A stretch of DNA of 64,000 nucleotides from Lepraria neglecta (GCA_033220425.1 CM065650.1:3782001-3846000), one strand, 5' to 3'. Shown: positions 22,900-35,698, numbered from the stretch's first letter. Translations and numbers: made by a program. Notes: generated by a model not told the origin, from the sequence alone.

Positions 22900-25800
22900 T
22901 TGTGTTCCGCCTAATACCATACTTATATTATTATACTAGTGAATATTAACGGATAGCGGACCGTGGCGATAATAGATAGCGGGGCTATAGGAAATTTTAT
23001 CTTAAGGAACTTGGTGGACTCGAGTAGCCTACTAACCCGGAAGAAGAAATTATCTTATAAGCTACGCCTAGCTAACGGGTTAGTATTTTTAATAGGAAAA
23101 GTAGAGGAGGAAATACTCTCCCTACTAGTAATAATTTAGTAATACTACAAGGAGATTATATTCGATATAGTTAGGATAGCTACTTATAATATCATTTTAG
23201 GAATACCTTAGTTAAATAAATATAACCTAGAAATTAACTAGAAGATAAAAGTACTTAAATTCGGATGATCTGGAAATATCGCCAGTATTAGACCTATTAG
23301 TTAGTAGTAGATAATAATAGATAAGAGAAGGAACCGAAGACCGGTCGAAGTATATATTACTTTATTCTTAAACGATAAGAGTGACTTCTAAGAGAGAAGG
23401 CTCGACTCCTTAGTTACTAGTAAGGGTTAGCAGGACACTAAAGAGAGAGCTATTAAAGGAAAAGACGAACCTTCTACGATCCCTCAGGAATATAAACGGT
23501 AGGTATACCTATTCGAGGAAGAGACGAGCGTAAAAGCGTTGCCTAAGTACCAGCTATAGGATTATAAGATCGAACTCGAACCTGGCAAGGCGCCAACATT
23601 TAGACCTATCTATATACTATTAGAAAAGGAACTTACTATACTTCGCGGGTATATCGATAAGAACCTTAAGAAAGGATTTATTCGGGAATCCAAATTACTA
23701 GCAGGTTATCCAATCCTCTTCGCGCTGAAGAAGGATAGAAGCTTATAGCTATACATCGACTATCGAAAGTTGAACGATATTACTATAAAAAATAGGTATC
23801 CTTTGCCAAATATTAGCGAGCTATAGGATCGGCTCGGTAAGGTAAAGATATTTACGAAACTAGATCTTAGGGGCGTATACAATTTAATCCGGATGAAAGA
23901 AGGCGAAGAATGGAAAACTGCCTTCCGGACTAGATATGGCTACTACGAATATCTAGTAATACCGTTTGGACTCACTAACGTACTAGTAACCTGCCAAGTA
24001 CTTATCAATAATGTTATACGAGTATACTTAGATCGAATAGCGATAGCGTACCTCGACGATATCTTAATATACTCTAAGAAAAAGGAAGAATATATTAAGT
24101 ATATATAGGACGTTATCGAATACCTGTCACAAGCGGGACTTCTCCTTAAACCGGAAAAGTGCGAATTTCACAGGGACTCTATTAAGTTCCTAGGATTTAT
24201 AGTCAGTATAAAAGGTATTAGTATAAGCCTAGAAAAGATCAAAGCTATAGCGGAATGGCCTATACTATAGGACGTCAAAGCAGTGCAAAGTTTCTTGGGA
24301 TTTACTAACTTTAACAGAAAGTTTATCGAAGGCTACTTAAAGAAAGTACTTCTACTTACGGATATTACTAAGAAGGATATTAGATTTATATGGGGATAAG
24401 AATAATAAAGGTCGTTTAACACATTGAAAAAAGCATGTATAGATCTACTAGTACTCTGTACTTTTTAAGCTAACGAACCGGCTCGTATCGAAATAGACGC
24501 CTCGGATCTTGTAATCGGAGTATGCCTTTATCAAATAAAGGACTAAAAGTAGTATCTAGTTGCCTACTTTTCACGAAAGATGTTAGTAGTAGAACAAAAC
24601 TATAATATATACGACAAAGAACTACTTGCCGTAGTATATATACTTCAAAATTAGAGGGTATATACAGAAAGCTGCTCGGACCTAACCATCTTTACGGATC
24701 ATAAGAATCTTCTTAATTTTATAACAACGAAAGAGTTAAATAGAAGATAAGTTAGATAGTTAGAACTACTCGGACAATATAAGTTCAAGATAACCTATAC
24801 CCCAGGAAAAGATAATGGTCGAGCAGATACGCTTAGTAGGCGATTAGACTATATAGAAGAAAAGAACATTACGGAACGACCAATCCTAAAACGAGAAGCC
24901 GATGGATTATTAGTGCCACATTAGGCATTAGTAATAACCCTTCGTATATTAGGACCTAATATGACTAATAGAATCGTAAGGGCCTACGACAACGATACAT
25001 TCGCAACAAAGCTACGGCAAGATCAACCGGATTCAGTATTACTTAGATATTAGGAGAAGACTTACTTACCTAATACATGCGTTAAAGAAATAATCAGGGA
25101 TTATCACGATGACCCTCTATAAGGTTACCCTAGAGTATCTAAGACGATAGAACTCCTAGGACGAGGATACGCAGCGCCGAAACTTCGGATACGCGTTGAA
25201 TAGTACATCAAGGAATGTATTCAATGCCAGCAGAACAAGTCTACACGATACGCTAAGTACGGGCAAATTCAATTTGCGCCTATACTAGAGTCACCATGGG
25301 ATAATATCACAATGGACTTTATAGTCAAACTACCACCTTCGAAGGACCCAGCTATACAAGACACCTTCGATTCAATTATGGTCATTATAGACAAACTCAC
25401 GAAGTATACAATCATAATACTATTCAAAGAGACGTATAAAGCGGACCAATTAGCTTTTATACTACTAGACAAGCTGATAAGGGATTATAGTATACCTAAG
25501 TCGATAATATCCGATAGAGATAAATTGTTTACTTCTAACTACTAGAGAACGCTGATCGCAGCAATTGGAACTAAACTTCGGATGTTAATAGTATACCATC
25601 TATAGACCGATAGACAAACGGAACGTGCAAACCAAACAATGGAAGTATACTTAAGATACTATATGAACCTGAAACAAGACAACTGGGTTTTACTACTTCT
25701 AATAGTATAACTAGCGTATAATGACAAAAGATCAGACACGACAGGTCTGACACTATTCTTTACCAATCACGGAAAGAATATGAATACATTTCTGTAAACT

Positions 25801-26409
25801 AGGGACGGACCTAACGCAGAAAAAGCCTTAGTTAAGGTAGAAGAGCTAAAAAATTTATATAAGGATATATAAAGGATAATTAAGAGCTCAAATAATAAGT
25901 TAAAGGGATAGGTTAATAGTAAAAGAAAGAATATTCCTCAGCTTAAAGAAGGGGATAAAGTATACCTCCTAATAAAAAACATGAAGATAATAAGACCAAG
26001 TAAGAAATTAGATTATATTAAGGTTAGACCATTCTTAATCAAGAAAGTAAAGGGGGCTATTAACTACGAACTCGAGCTTCTACCTAACGCTAAAGTATAT
26101 CTAGTATTCTATATCTTACTTCTAGAGCTAGTAGACTCTAATATACTACTCTAAGAAACGTTTTATTATAATATTAAGGAAGAAATAGAGTATAAGGTCG
26201 AGAGGATCCTAGATAGAAGAAATTAGTTCTATCTGGTTAAATAGAAAGGGTATAACAAAACGGAAAGTACCTAGGAACCTCTCAGGAACCTTGCGGGGAA
26301 CTGCGGGGAATACCTATAAGAGTTTTATCGGAGACAAGAGAAGACCAGTCAAAACTCTCAGGGCCCTCTAGGCCGGGGAGGAGGTCGAACTGCTCGGAGC
26401 CGATATTAA
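22900..26409 (+). pseudogene. Element A pol: protease, RT, RNase H, integrase, chromodomain
   Basis: Protease IIDSGAIGNF near 22968-22997. Reverse transcriptase about 23540-24120, with an open stretch at 23893-24108 and the active site YLDD kept at 24049-24060. RNase H about 24480-24850 (TIFTDHKNLLNF). Integrase: zinc-binding CIQC at 25215-25226, core from 25312 with MDFIVKLPPS, then DSIMVIIDKLTKY. Chromodomain about 26185-26360 (EYKVERILDRRN, KGYNKTES, NLAGNCGEYL). Stop at 26407. This is the best-preserved pol in the window, but TAG/TAA codons still break it. Confidence 0.9.
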
Positions 26410-26899
26410 ATATCAGGCCGTCAGGGGTATCGGAAGGAAGACTCTTATCCTTCTCCAACTCCTCGATATTCTATAACTCACGCTTAACTAACTTTCTCTC
26501 TTTATCCTAAACTTAATCGAATTACGATTAAAGGCGTATAAGTTTCGCCTGCGTTTCTTTTATTTCTAACCAAGTATTATTATATACCTTCTTAATATAA
26601 CGTATCTCATCAACGGATACTACTAGATTGTACTTCTTACCCGCAGCGACACAGTTGGAATAATAATCTAAACGGACACCTACCAAGCATTACCTATTAC
26701 CCTTTGTACAGAGAGTATAAGGACGTATTATAAATCTAGATAATTCACTAGAGAGTTCTTTGCAACGAACGATAGGATCTTTAGAACGGATATTTTAACG
26801 AGGAGGTATAAAGGACGGATAGTTTCTCGGGACGAGAAATCTGGAGGAGGGGGCTAGTATTAGAACCCTCGGTTCTAACAGGACTATCCTATAGGACAA
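26282..26899 (-). pseudogene. Antisense 206-codon reading frame at the 3' end of element A
   Basis: The minus strand, from inside the 3' LTR back to 26282, has a frame of 206 codons interrupted only by TAA/TAG codons of the RIP type. It contains PSSRFLVPRN, KDPIVRCKEL, a lysine/glutamate-rich coiled-coil-like middle (EIKETQAKLIRL, KELEKDK-like) and a C-terminal part (GSEQFDLLPGLEGPESFDW, PRSSPQGS) ending in TGA. It overlaps the pol chromodomain end by 128 bases on the other strand. B has the same frame at the same length. No ATG is evident (starts near TTG), so the real start may be spliced or downstream. Not recognised. Confidence 0.6.
26841..26857 (+). promoter_or_regulatory. Polypurine tract of element A
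   Basis: GGAGGAGGGGGCTAG lies directly before the 3' LTR, the expected plus-strand primer. The same tract precedes the 3' LTR of B (about 36131-36146). Confidence 0.7.
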
Positions 26900-27284
26900 G
26901 ACACTATAGACAGGACTAGCAGCTGAAGCGATGAGCGCAACGAGCGCTGTACGCTTATGGCGCTCAAGAATAATGAGCGCAATGAGCGCCGTGCGCTCAT
27001 AACGCTCATAGAGTGCTTGGCAGGATTCCCTATATCTATATATACAGGGCTTTGCCCGTTGTTTGGAACAGTATATTCAACTTAGTAAACCATTACTTGG
27101 TTAATCTTCTTGGTATTCCTTGCACTATACTTTACTAGTTATCAATATAGAACGTATTGATTACCTACAGCCACGAAGACTGCCATTCTACCTAAGTGAC
27201 TCCTCTCCCATAGAAGCATAAGACATCTACACCTATACCCGGTTATCGCACCGTTAGGTAAACGATCGGACGTGGGTCGTAACA
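26858..27284 (+). repeat. 3' LTR of element A
   Basis: 427 bp, equal in length to the 5' LTR. It starts TATTAGAACC (G to A) and ends GTAACA, then TSD CCGGA. Confidence 0.93.
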
Positions 27285-27289
27285 CCGGA

Positions 27290-27420
27290 GCGCGCAGTAA
27301 TAATATTATTTAAGTCCTGCAAACGTATTAGTAACGTACCCGAAGCGCAAATTCTACTACCTATAGTAGGACCTTGGGAAGTAGCCGGGGGCTAGCGTTT
27401 AAGAGGTATAGTAAGGAAGA
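27290..27420 (-). pseudogene. Antisense gene in the tail of element E (N-terminal part, beyond element A)
   Basis: Minus-strand frame reading RICASGTLLIRLQDLNNII, then TARSGTEKK, at which point element A interrupts it. The reading is continuous once A and one TSD copy are removed, which supports it as a real coding region. Upstream it fades after a RIP-type stop near 27400; no start codon can be chosen. It is not recognised. Confidence 0.5.
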
Positions 27421-27912
27421 AGGTAAGCTATAAGCTAGGAGCTCGAAATAGAGACGCCGGCGAAGAAATATTAAAGCGTACTAGGTATATAATATATTAA
27501 TAGATTATTAATAAATAGAATTTCTATAGACGTTACGAAAACAAAATACTAGCGCCAAGAAATGCCAAGTATTATATAATCTTAACGAAATTGACTCGGC
27601 TTTTAAATAAAGCCGAATCGTATAGGAAGCGTATAACGTACTTAACTAAATACCTAACTATTAGCCTAACTATAGTATACGTCGCTATAATTTACCCCTC
27701 TTTAATTATATAAAATAAAGGTAGTAAGGCTATAAGCCTTATAAGTAGTAGAAGACTCTTCTCCTTATTTCTCTACTAGGGTTTAAGGGTTTTATCGAGC
27801 CTTCCCGTATAACGAAATTAGGTATACCGCTTTAGAAACGCCTACTATTAGTATATATACTAAGCTAAAGGAAAGAGGGCCCGAGGACGAGCCCTTAGGG
27901 GGAGGAGGTAAT

Positions 27913-28109
27913 TATAATAGAAAGCTTGGTAAAGTCTTAGTTAGCTCGCGATTACCGTACGCTTGGTATACGTTAGCGCTACGAGTCCCGTGCGCCCCGT
28001 ATTTAATAGGGGGTTTGCGCTCCCTTCTCTTATAGACTCCTTAAGAATTAGTCTTGGTATAAACTCTACTACTATACGTTATTTTATATTGCTATAGGTT
28101 CCTATTACA
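27913..28109 (+). repeat. 3' LTR of element E (family III)
   Basis: A 197-bp LTR starting TATAATAGAA (RIPed TG) and ending CCTATTACA. It matches, in reverse, both 195-bp LTRs of K. A polypurine tract (AGGGGGAGGAGG) sits just before it at about 27897-27908, which fixes the plus orientation. Confidence 0.75.
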
Positions 28110-28707
28110 ATTTCCCAAAAGATTATATTATTAGCGTCACAGCTAGTTTTGCGCTGTTAGTAGGCCGTATAGCGATTAGGGTCTGTATCCTATATCAATT
28201 ACGGGCCGAGAAATTAGCAGGATTAGCAACTCCAAGGTATTATTAGTAACCAAGCAGCACCCAAAAATCATCCCCGAAGATATACGACCGCGCGCAATGA
28301 TTACGATACTGCGACGCCGCAACTAAACCCCTAGGGTAGCTACGAACATTACCCCCGCGAGAATTTGAGCCCAATCGCACGATTCCGGGGTCCGTTTTCA
28401 GCTGGTGTTGATAGGGCTCTAGGGGAGTCGCTGCCGTCGATGGCGATGATTATAGAAAATCAACATTTTACTTAGTTATCAATTACGTAATTCGCTAAAT
28501 ACTTACTAATCCTACTAATCCTGCTATTAGTAAGCCGGAGTTACTAAATACGCTTAAATCGCGCTATTAGCGGGCGCTATTTGCTGATTACGCTGAAATC
28601 GACCTATTAGCGGGCGCTATTTACTGATCCTGCTAATAGGCTAATTTCAGCCCTATCCGCGCGTCTAGCAAATTAGAAGTTTTTAGTAAGATTTGGGAAA
28701 GCGCGAT
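28110..28707. mobile_element. TIR element (MITE-like) with a low-RIP core
   Basis: It lies directly after the E LTR. The left end reads TTTCCCAAAAGATTATAT and the right end is TTTGGGAAAGCGCGAT, the complement of ATCGCGCTTTCCCAAA. The first about 125 bp match 58319-58443, where the full terminus CATCGCGCTTTCCCAAA is seen. The core 28240-28470 keeps normal base composition, and 28480-28660 holds repeated GCTATTAGCGGGCGCTATT units. No confident gene. Confidence 0.55.
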
Positions 28708-28765
28708 AGGAATAGTTAGAGGAAAAGAGATATTCTATATTAATAGTTTTATCGACTAGAACTAA

Positions 28766-29734
28766 TCTTTCTTCTAATAACAGATTATGAGGACTTTCGG
28801 AGCTATTCCGCACTTATAGCCAATTAGAACAGCCCTTTAGAGCTGCATTTCCTCTCTCGGCTAGCGCCTTCAACCATCAAAAGTTGAATACGCTGCGCAC
28901 TTCTTCGCAGTACTTCCCCGCGCTATATACGTCGTATGATATCGAGATAATTTCATAAGTTTTGGAGTCAATCATTAGCTTGCTTGCGCATCAAGAATTT
29001 TTAGAATCGGCCCATTTGCGCAATAGTTATAAGTAAAAGAAGCGTTTTCGCCATGTTTTGCGGGCAGCGCAAGCTCAGTTGAATACGCACCGCAACTTCT
29101 TCGCAGCAATGCCCCGCGCCACATACGCCATATGATATCGAGAGGATTTCATAAGTTTTGGAACCAAGCATGCGCTTTCCAACACCGTCAAAATTTTCAA
29201 AATCGGTCCATTTACGCAAAACTTATAAGCAAAAGAAGTGGTTTCGCTATGTTTTGCGGGCAGCGCAAGCTCGGTGGCAAATGCCAAGTATTGAGCTTGG
29301 CGCCCCCGGACCCTGGAACATCAAAAGTTGAATGCGCACCGCAACTTCTTCGCAGTAATGCCCCGCACCACATACGTCATACGATATCGATATAATCTCA
29401 TAAGTTTTGGGACCAAGCATGCGCTTTCCAACACCGTTCGAATTTTGAAATTTAGTTGAAATTTGGCTAAGGAAAGCTCAAAAAACATGTTTTTACCTAC
29501 GGAGTTCCTTGAAGCTGCCCCGCAGTCACCCCCGAAGTGCCTCCGGAGCACTTAAATATTTAACCTTTAATAACTTTCGATATGTTAGGGTTAGGGCTTA
29601 GCTTTATATACATAAAATATACTATAAATAGAGGGCTTTCTAATTCGGCTTCAATTTTCTAAATCGAGTATAAAATAAACGAGATATAGCCGTTTTTACG
29701 GTAATCTTCTGTGAAGATTACGGGCACTCACTTG
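28766..29734 (+). mobile_element. L2: non-autonomous Helitron copy (TC...CTTG)
   Basis: It starts TCTTTCTTCTAATAA after an A and ends CACTCACTTG before a T. The hairpin of 9-base arms is at 29701-29721. There is no target duplication. It is 969 bp, with the same internal repeats as L1 (983 bp) and L3. Confidence 0.83.
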
Positions 29735-29941
29735 TATACTATAATATATTACCCTAAATTTCTAACAAATAATTCTAAGGCAGCGCGACGAATCTACGCT
29801 AAATTTCTACTAAATCCTTCTTAGGTAATACTATAAACCTAAATAAAAACCCTTAAAAGGAAGAGAGATAATACTATAAATATATCTAGGTCGATAGATT
29901 AGAAGATATACTATTACTAACTACCTTTACTATATCTAAAG
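29735..29941. other. AT-rich spacer
   Basis: About 200 bases of RIPed AT-rich sequence between L2 and Q, with no recognisable content. Confidence 0.5.
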
Positions 29942-30013
29942 TATTATAATACGGCTCAAGGGCTAGGTATTTGGCGTATACCGCTATACTATAATAGTAA
30001 AAGAGTATAAACT

Positions 30014-30428
30014 TATTAGAACCCTCGGTTCTAACAGGACTATCCTGTAGGACAAGACACTATAGACAGGACTAGCAGCTGAAGCGATGAGCGCAACGAG
30101 CGCTATACGCTTATAGCGCTCAAGAATAATGAGCGCAATGAGCGCCGTGCGCTCATAACGCTTATGGATTGCTTGGTAGGATTTCTTATATCTATATATA
30201 CGGGGCTTTGCCCGTTGTTTAGAACAGTATATTCAACTTGGTTAATCTTCCTGGTACTCCTTGCACTATACTTTACTAGTTATCAATATAGAATATATTA
30301 ACTACCTTCAACTATAAAGACTACTATTCTACCTAAGTGACTCCTCTCCTACAGAAGTATAAGATACACGATACCCCCTACGTCGGTTATCGTACTATTA
30401 GGTAAATAATTAGATAGAGGTTATAACA
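30014..30428 (+). repeat. 5' LTR of element B
   Basis: 415 bp, TATTAGAACC...TTATAACA, with the same GAGCGC/GCGCTC hairpin cluster as A. Confidence 0.9.
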
Positions 30429-30446
30429 CTTTGAATACCCTAAGGG

Positions 30447-33400
30447 ATAAGTTCTTCAATAACTTCAGGCAGAAACCCTACCCTAAGTACCTTAACGGTT
30501 ACTAGCTAGAGATACTATACTATAGACGAAGGATCTAGAAAAAGGATCAAGGTTATAGTACTAGACCTATACTATAGAGATAGGGATAAGCTTGAGCCAT
30601 GGCTCACACAAGTATAACTATACCTTCTATTCCAAGGAGACTTACTTCTAGTAGCTAGATATACTACCTTCGCTATATTATACCTATAAGGACAGGCCTA
30701 AAAGTGGGTCGAACCTTTCCTAAAGAAGTATATAGAAGATAACGACGAAGACAGTAACGTTAAGTTATAGATAGAAAGTATACTAAAGTTTATAGTTAAA
30801 ATCCGCTATATATTCGGACCTTCTAACAAGGTAAATGTAGTAATATATATTATCTAGTATATAAAGTAAAAGAAGTCAGCGTTAGAGTTTTTAACTTAGT
30901 TTCAAATATATACTACTAAAATAGGCTAGGATAATAATATACTAATAATAATATATTATTAGGGCCTTAAAGATAATATTAAAGACGAGCTTATAAGATT
31001 CGGAGGAGTAATCGATACTCTAGACGGACTTATAGAAAATATAATCGAAATCAATAATAAGCTATTCGAATAATCTATAGAGAAACGGTATAACGGAGGA
31101 GTTAGCGGAACCCGATATAAGGGATTCTTTTCGAAAATAAGGAATTACCGATAAGACTATAAGGAATATAATACTTATCGTAGTATAGTACTAATAGAGA
31201 TTAACTTTATCTAAATAGGAAAGAAGAAAGGAAACTTTAAAGGGAAAAAGTAGTACGAGGGAAAGAAAGTAATTACTTACTATAGCTATAGTAAACTGGG
31301 CTATATAGCTAGAGACTACAGGTCGAAGAATATAGTATACCGACCGTAGATTAACGTAATAGAAGGAGGACCTCTAGATAACGAGGAAAACTCCGAGGAA
31401 ATATAGCTACTCTACGATATAGAAGAATTAGATTAGGATTCGGAAGATAATACCTTTGAATTAGAATTTAATAAAGAAGTATAGAGGTATTACTATAGGG
31501 ATAGTAATAGATCTTAATAATATAAGATGGATTAGGAATAACGGAAAGCTAGTCTAGAGAGACTAGTATCGATACCCGAACCTAGATCTATTATATCCTA
31601 AGTAGAAGGAAAGTTACTAGAAATTAGAGAACCTTAATCGGATGAAGATAAATATAAACTCTTCGACGAGATTAAAAGCAAAGTATAAGGTATACTAAAC
31701 GAGTAACTATCTATAAAACCCAAATGGGACGAACCTATATAAGACTATCGGTATAATAGGGAATATTAGTAATATAGCGAAATTCTATATACTGAATGTA
31801 TATTACCTGATTATTTAATATATAGGGAAGAAAGGGGCCGTCTAGCGAAAGAATACACGGTACCTTTACTTAAGAAAGCTTACTATAGAGAAATATAGTA
31901 GTATAAGTATAGGGAGGATAGGTACTAATAGTATCTTGCGAGTAAAAGGAAGTATTACTACTTCCTATACTTTATAGAAAAGTAGGAAAAAGAAAGGAAT
32001 AACTTACTTAAGGTCTTTAAGAGAGGAGCTTATAACTAGGTACTATAGTATAGCTACCTATATAATAAATATATTCTGTATAAGGGTATAAAGGAAGTAT
32101 ACGGATTCCTACTATTATAGAGAAAAGAGTAATCTCTTATACTACAGGGAAGTATAAGGAGATTAATACATTATTCCCCAAATAATAATTATATTCCGCC
32201 TAATACTATACTTATATTATTATACCTGTGAATATTAGTAGATAGCGGACCGTAGCGATAATAGATAGCGGGGCTACAGGAAATTTCATCTCAAGGAACT
32301 TAGTAGACTCGAGCGGCCTACCAGCCCGAAAGAAGAAATTGTTATATAAGCTATACCTAGCTAATAGGTTAGTATTTTTAATAGGAAAAGTAGAGGAGGA
32401 GATACGCTCCCTACCTATAATAATTTAGTAATACTATAAGGAGATTATATTCGATATAGTTAGGATGGCTACTTATAATATTATTTTAGGAATACCTTGG
32501 TTAAATAAATATAACCTAGAAATCAACTAGAAGATAAAAGTACTTAAATTCGGATGATCTAGAAACATTACTAGTATTAGACCTATTAGTCGATAGTAGA
32601 CGATAATAGATAAGAGAAAGAACCGAAGACTAGTCGAAGTATATATTACTTTATTCTTAAATAATAAGAGTGACTTCTAAGAGAGAAGGCTCGACTCCTT
32701 AGTTACTAGTAAAGGTTAGTAAGATACTAAAGAGAGAGCTATTAAAGGAAAGGACGAATCTTCTATAATCCCTCGGGAATATAAACGATAGGTATACCTA
32801 TTCGAGGAAGAGATAAGTGTAAAAGCGTTACCTAAGTACTAGCTATAGGATTATAAGATCGAACTTAAACCTAGCAAGGCGCCGATATTTGGACCTATCT
32901 ATATATTATTAGAAAAGGAACTTACTATACTTTGCGGGTATATCGATAAGAACCTTAAGAAAGGATTTATTCGGGAATCCAAATTACTAGTAGGTTATCT
33001 AATCCTCTTCGCGCTGAAGAAGGATAGAAGCTTAAGACTATACGTCGACTATCAAAAATTGAACAATATTATAATCAAGAATAGGTATCCTTTACTAAAT
33101 ATTAGCGAGCTATAGGATCGGCTCGGCAAGGTAAAGATATTTATAAAACTAGACCTTAGGGGTATATATAACCTGATTCGGATAAAAGAAGGCGAAGAAT
33201 AGAAAACTGCCTTCTAGACTAGATATAGCTACTATAAGTACCTAGTGATACTATTTAGACTCACCAACGCACTAGTAACCTGCTAAGTACTTATTAATAA
33301 CGTTATACGAGTATACTTAGATTGAATAGCGATAGCGTACCTCGATAATATCTTGATTTACTCTAAGAAAAAGGAAGAATATATTAAGTATATATAGGAT

Positions 33401-35698
33401 ATTATCGAATACCTGTTATAAGCGGGACTTCTCCTTAAACCAGAAAAGTGTAAATTTTACAGGGACTCTATCGAGTTCCTAGGATTTATAGTTAGTATAA
33501 AAGGTATTAGTATAAGCCTAGAAAAGATTAAAGCTATAGCGGAATAGCCTATACTACAGAACGTTAAAGTAGTATAAAGCTTCTTGGGATTTGCCAACTT
33601 TAATAGGAAGTTTATCGAGGGCTACTTAAAGAAAGTACTTCTACTTACGGATATTATAAAGAAGGATATCGGATTTATATAGGGATAAGAATAATAAAAG
33701 TCGTTTAATACGTTAAAAAAAGTATATATAGATCTACTAGTACTCTATACCTTTTAAGCTAACGAACCGGCTCGTATCGAAATAGATACCTCGGATCTTA
33801 TAATAGGAGTATACCTTTATTAAATAAAAGACTAAAAGTAGTATCTAGTTACCTACTTTTCACGAAAAATATTAGTAGTAGAATAGAACTATAATATATA
33901 TAATAAAGAACTACTTACCGTAGTATATATACTTCAAAATTAGAGAGTATATACAGAAAGCTACTTAGATCTAACTATCTTCACGGATTATAAGAATCTT
34001 CTTAACTTTATAATAACGAAGGAGTTAAATAGAAGATAAGTTAGATAGTTAGAACTACTCGGACAATATAAGTTCAAAATAACCTATACCCTAGGAAAAG
34101 ATAATGGTTAAGTAGATACGCTTAGTAGGCGGTTAGACTATATAGAAGAAAAGAACATTATAGAACGACCAATCCTAAAACAAGAAGTCGATGGTTTATT
34201 AGTACCCTATTAGGTATTAGTAATAACCCTTCGTATATCAGGACCTGATATAACTAACAAGATTGTAAGGGCCTATAACAACGATATATTTATAATAAAG
34301 CTACGTCAGGATCAGCCGGATTTAGTATTGCTTAGATATTAGGAAAAAACTTACTTACCTGACGTATACGTTAAAGAAGTAATTAGGGATTATTACGATG
34401 ACCCTTTATAAGGTTACCCTAGAGTATCTAAAACGATAGAACTCCTAGGACGAGGATACGTAGCGCCGAAACTTCGGGTACGTGTTAAATAATATATCAA
34501 GGAATATATTCAATACCAGCAGAATAAATCTATATGATACGCCAAGTACAGGTAAATTCAGTTTACGCCTATACTAGAATTACTATAGGATGATATTATA
34601 ATAGACTTCGTAGTTAAACTACTACCTTTAAAGGATCCAGCTACGTAGGATACCTTTGATTCAATTATAGTTATTATAGATAAACTAACGAAGTATATAA
34701 TTATAATACTATTCAAGGAGATATATAAAGTAGACTAATTAGCTTTTATTCTACTTGACAAGCTAATAAGAAATTATAGTATACCTAAGTCGATAATATC
34801 CGATAGAGATAAGTTATTCACTTCTAACTACTAGAGAATATTAATAGCAGCGATTAGAACTAAACTTCGAATATTAACGGCGTACTATCTATAGACTAAT
34901 AGATAAATAGAATATGCGAATTAAATAATAGAAGTATATCTTAGATACTATATAAACCTAAAATAAGATAACTGGGTTTCACTACTTCTAATAGTATAAC
35001 TAGTATATAACGATAAGAGATTAGATACGATAGGTCTAATACTATTCTTTGCCAATTACGGGAAGAATATAAATATATTTCTATATCTAAGAGAAGGACC
35101 TAATATAGAAAAAGCCTTAGTTAAGGCGGAGGAGCTAAAAAGTTTATATAAGAATATATAAAAGATAATCGAGAGCTTAAATAATAAAGTAAAGGAATAA
35201 GTTAATAGTAAAAGAAAGAATATTCCTCAGCTTAAAGAGGGGGATAAAGTATACCTCTTAATAAAAAATATAAAGATAATAAGACTAAGTAAGAAACTAG
35301 ATTATATTAAGGTTAGACTATTCTTGATTAAGAAGGTAAAGGGGGCCGTTAACTATAAACTCGAGCTTCTACCTAACGCTAAGGTATATCCGGTATTCTA
35401 TATCTTACTTCTAGAGCTAGTAGACTCTAATATACTACTCTAAGAAATATTTTATTATAATATTAAGGAAGAAATAGAGTATAAGGTCGAGAGGATCCTA
35501 GATAGAAGAAATTAGTTCTATCTAGTTAAATAGAAAGGGTATAATAAAACGGAAAGTACCTAGGAACCTCTTAGGAACCTTGCGGGGAATTATAGGGAAT
35601 ATCTATAAGAGTTTTATCAGAGATAAGAGAAGACTAGTCGAAACTCTCAGGGCCCTCTAGGCCGGGGGGGAGGTCGAACTACTCGGAGCCGATATTAA
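30447..35698 (+). pseudogene. Element B gag-pol
   Basis: The frame is collinear with A. The gag start is ATA at 30447-30449. The zinc knuckle near 31275-31322 has tyrosines at ligand positions. The protease DSG motif is near 32262. The reverse transcriptase active site near 33340 reads YLDN (second Asp lost). RNase H, integrase and chromodomain follow; the stop is at 35696-35698. Stops are denser than in A. It is inactive. Confidence 0.87.

Larger units (their letters stand above)
20713..27284 (+). mobile_element. Element A: complete family I chromovirus, TSD CCGGA
   Basis: LTRs 20713-21139 and 26858-27284, both 427 bp, with a perfect duplication CCGGA (20708-20712 and 27285-27289). It is one of the less RIPed copies of the family, as seen from retained CA/TG in the LTRs and several open stretches. 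It is inserted in the tail of E and splits E's antisense gene. Confidence 0.95.
5999..28109 (+). mobile_element. Element E: family III Ty3/gypsy chromovirus, host of the nest (3' half)
   Basis: Surviving pieces are 5999-6026, 18863-20712 and 27285-28109. The integrase reads straight across the insertion of C: FEEIILRYSYLDS joins IVSDRG at the target site, the classic integrase stretch before the second catalytic aspartate. E then has a chromodomain, a long 3' tail with an antisense gene, a polypurine tract and a 197-bp 3' LTR. G, C and A all landed in it. The 5' part of E lies outside the window. K (38321-41116) is a shortened member of the same family. Confidence 0.7.
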
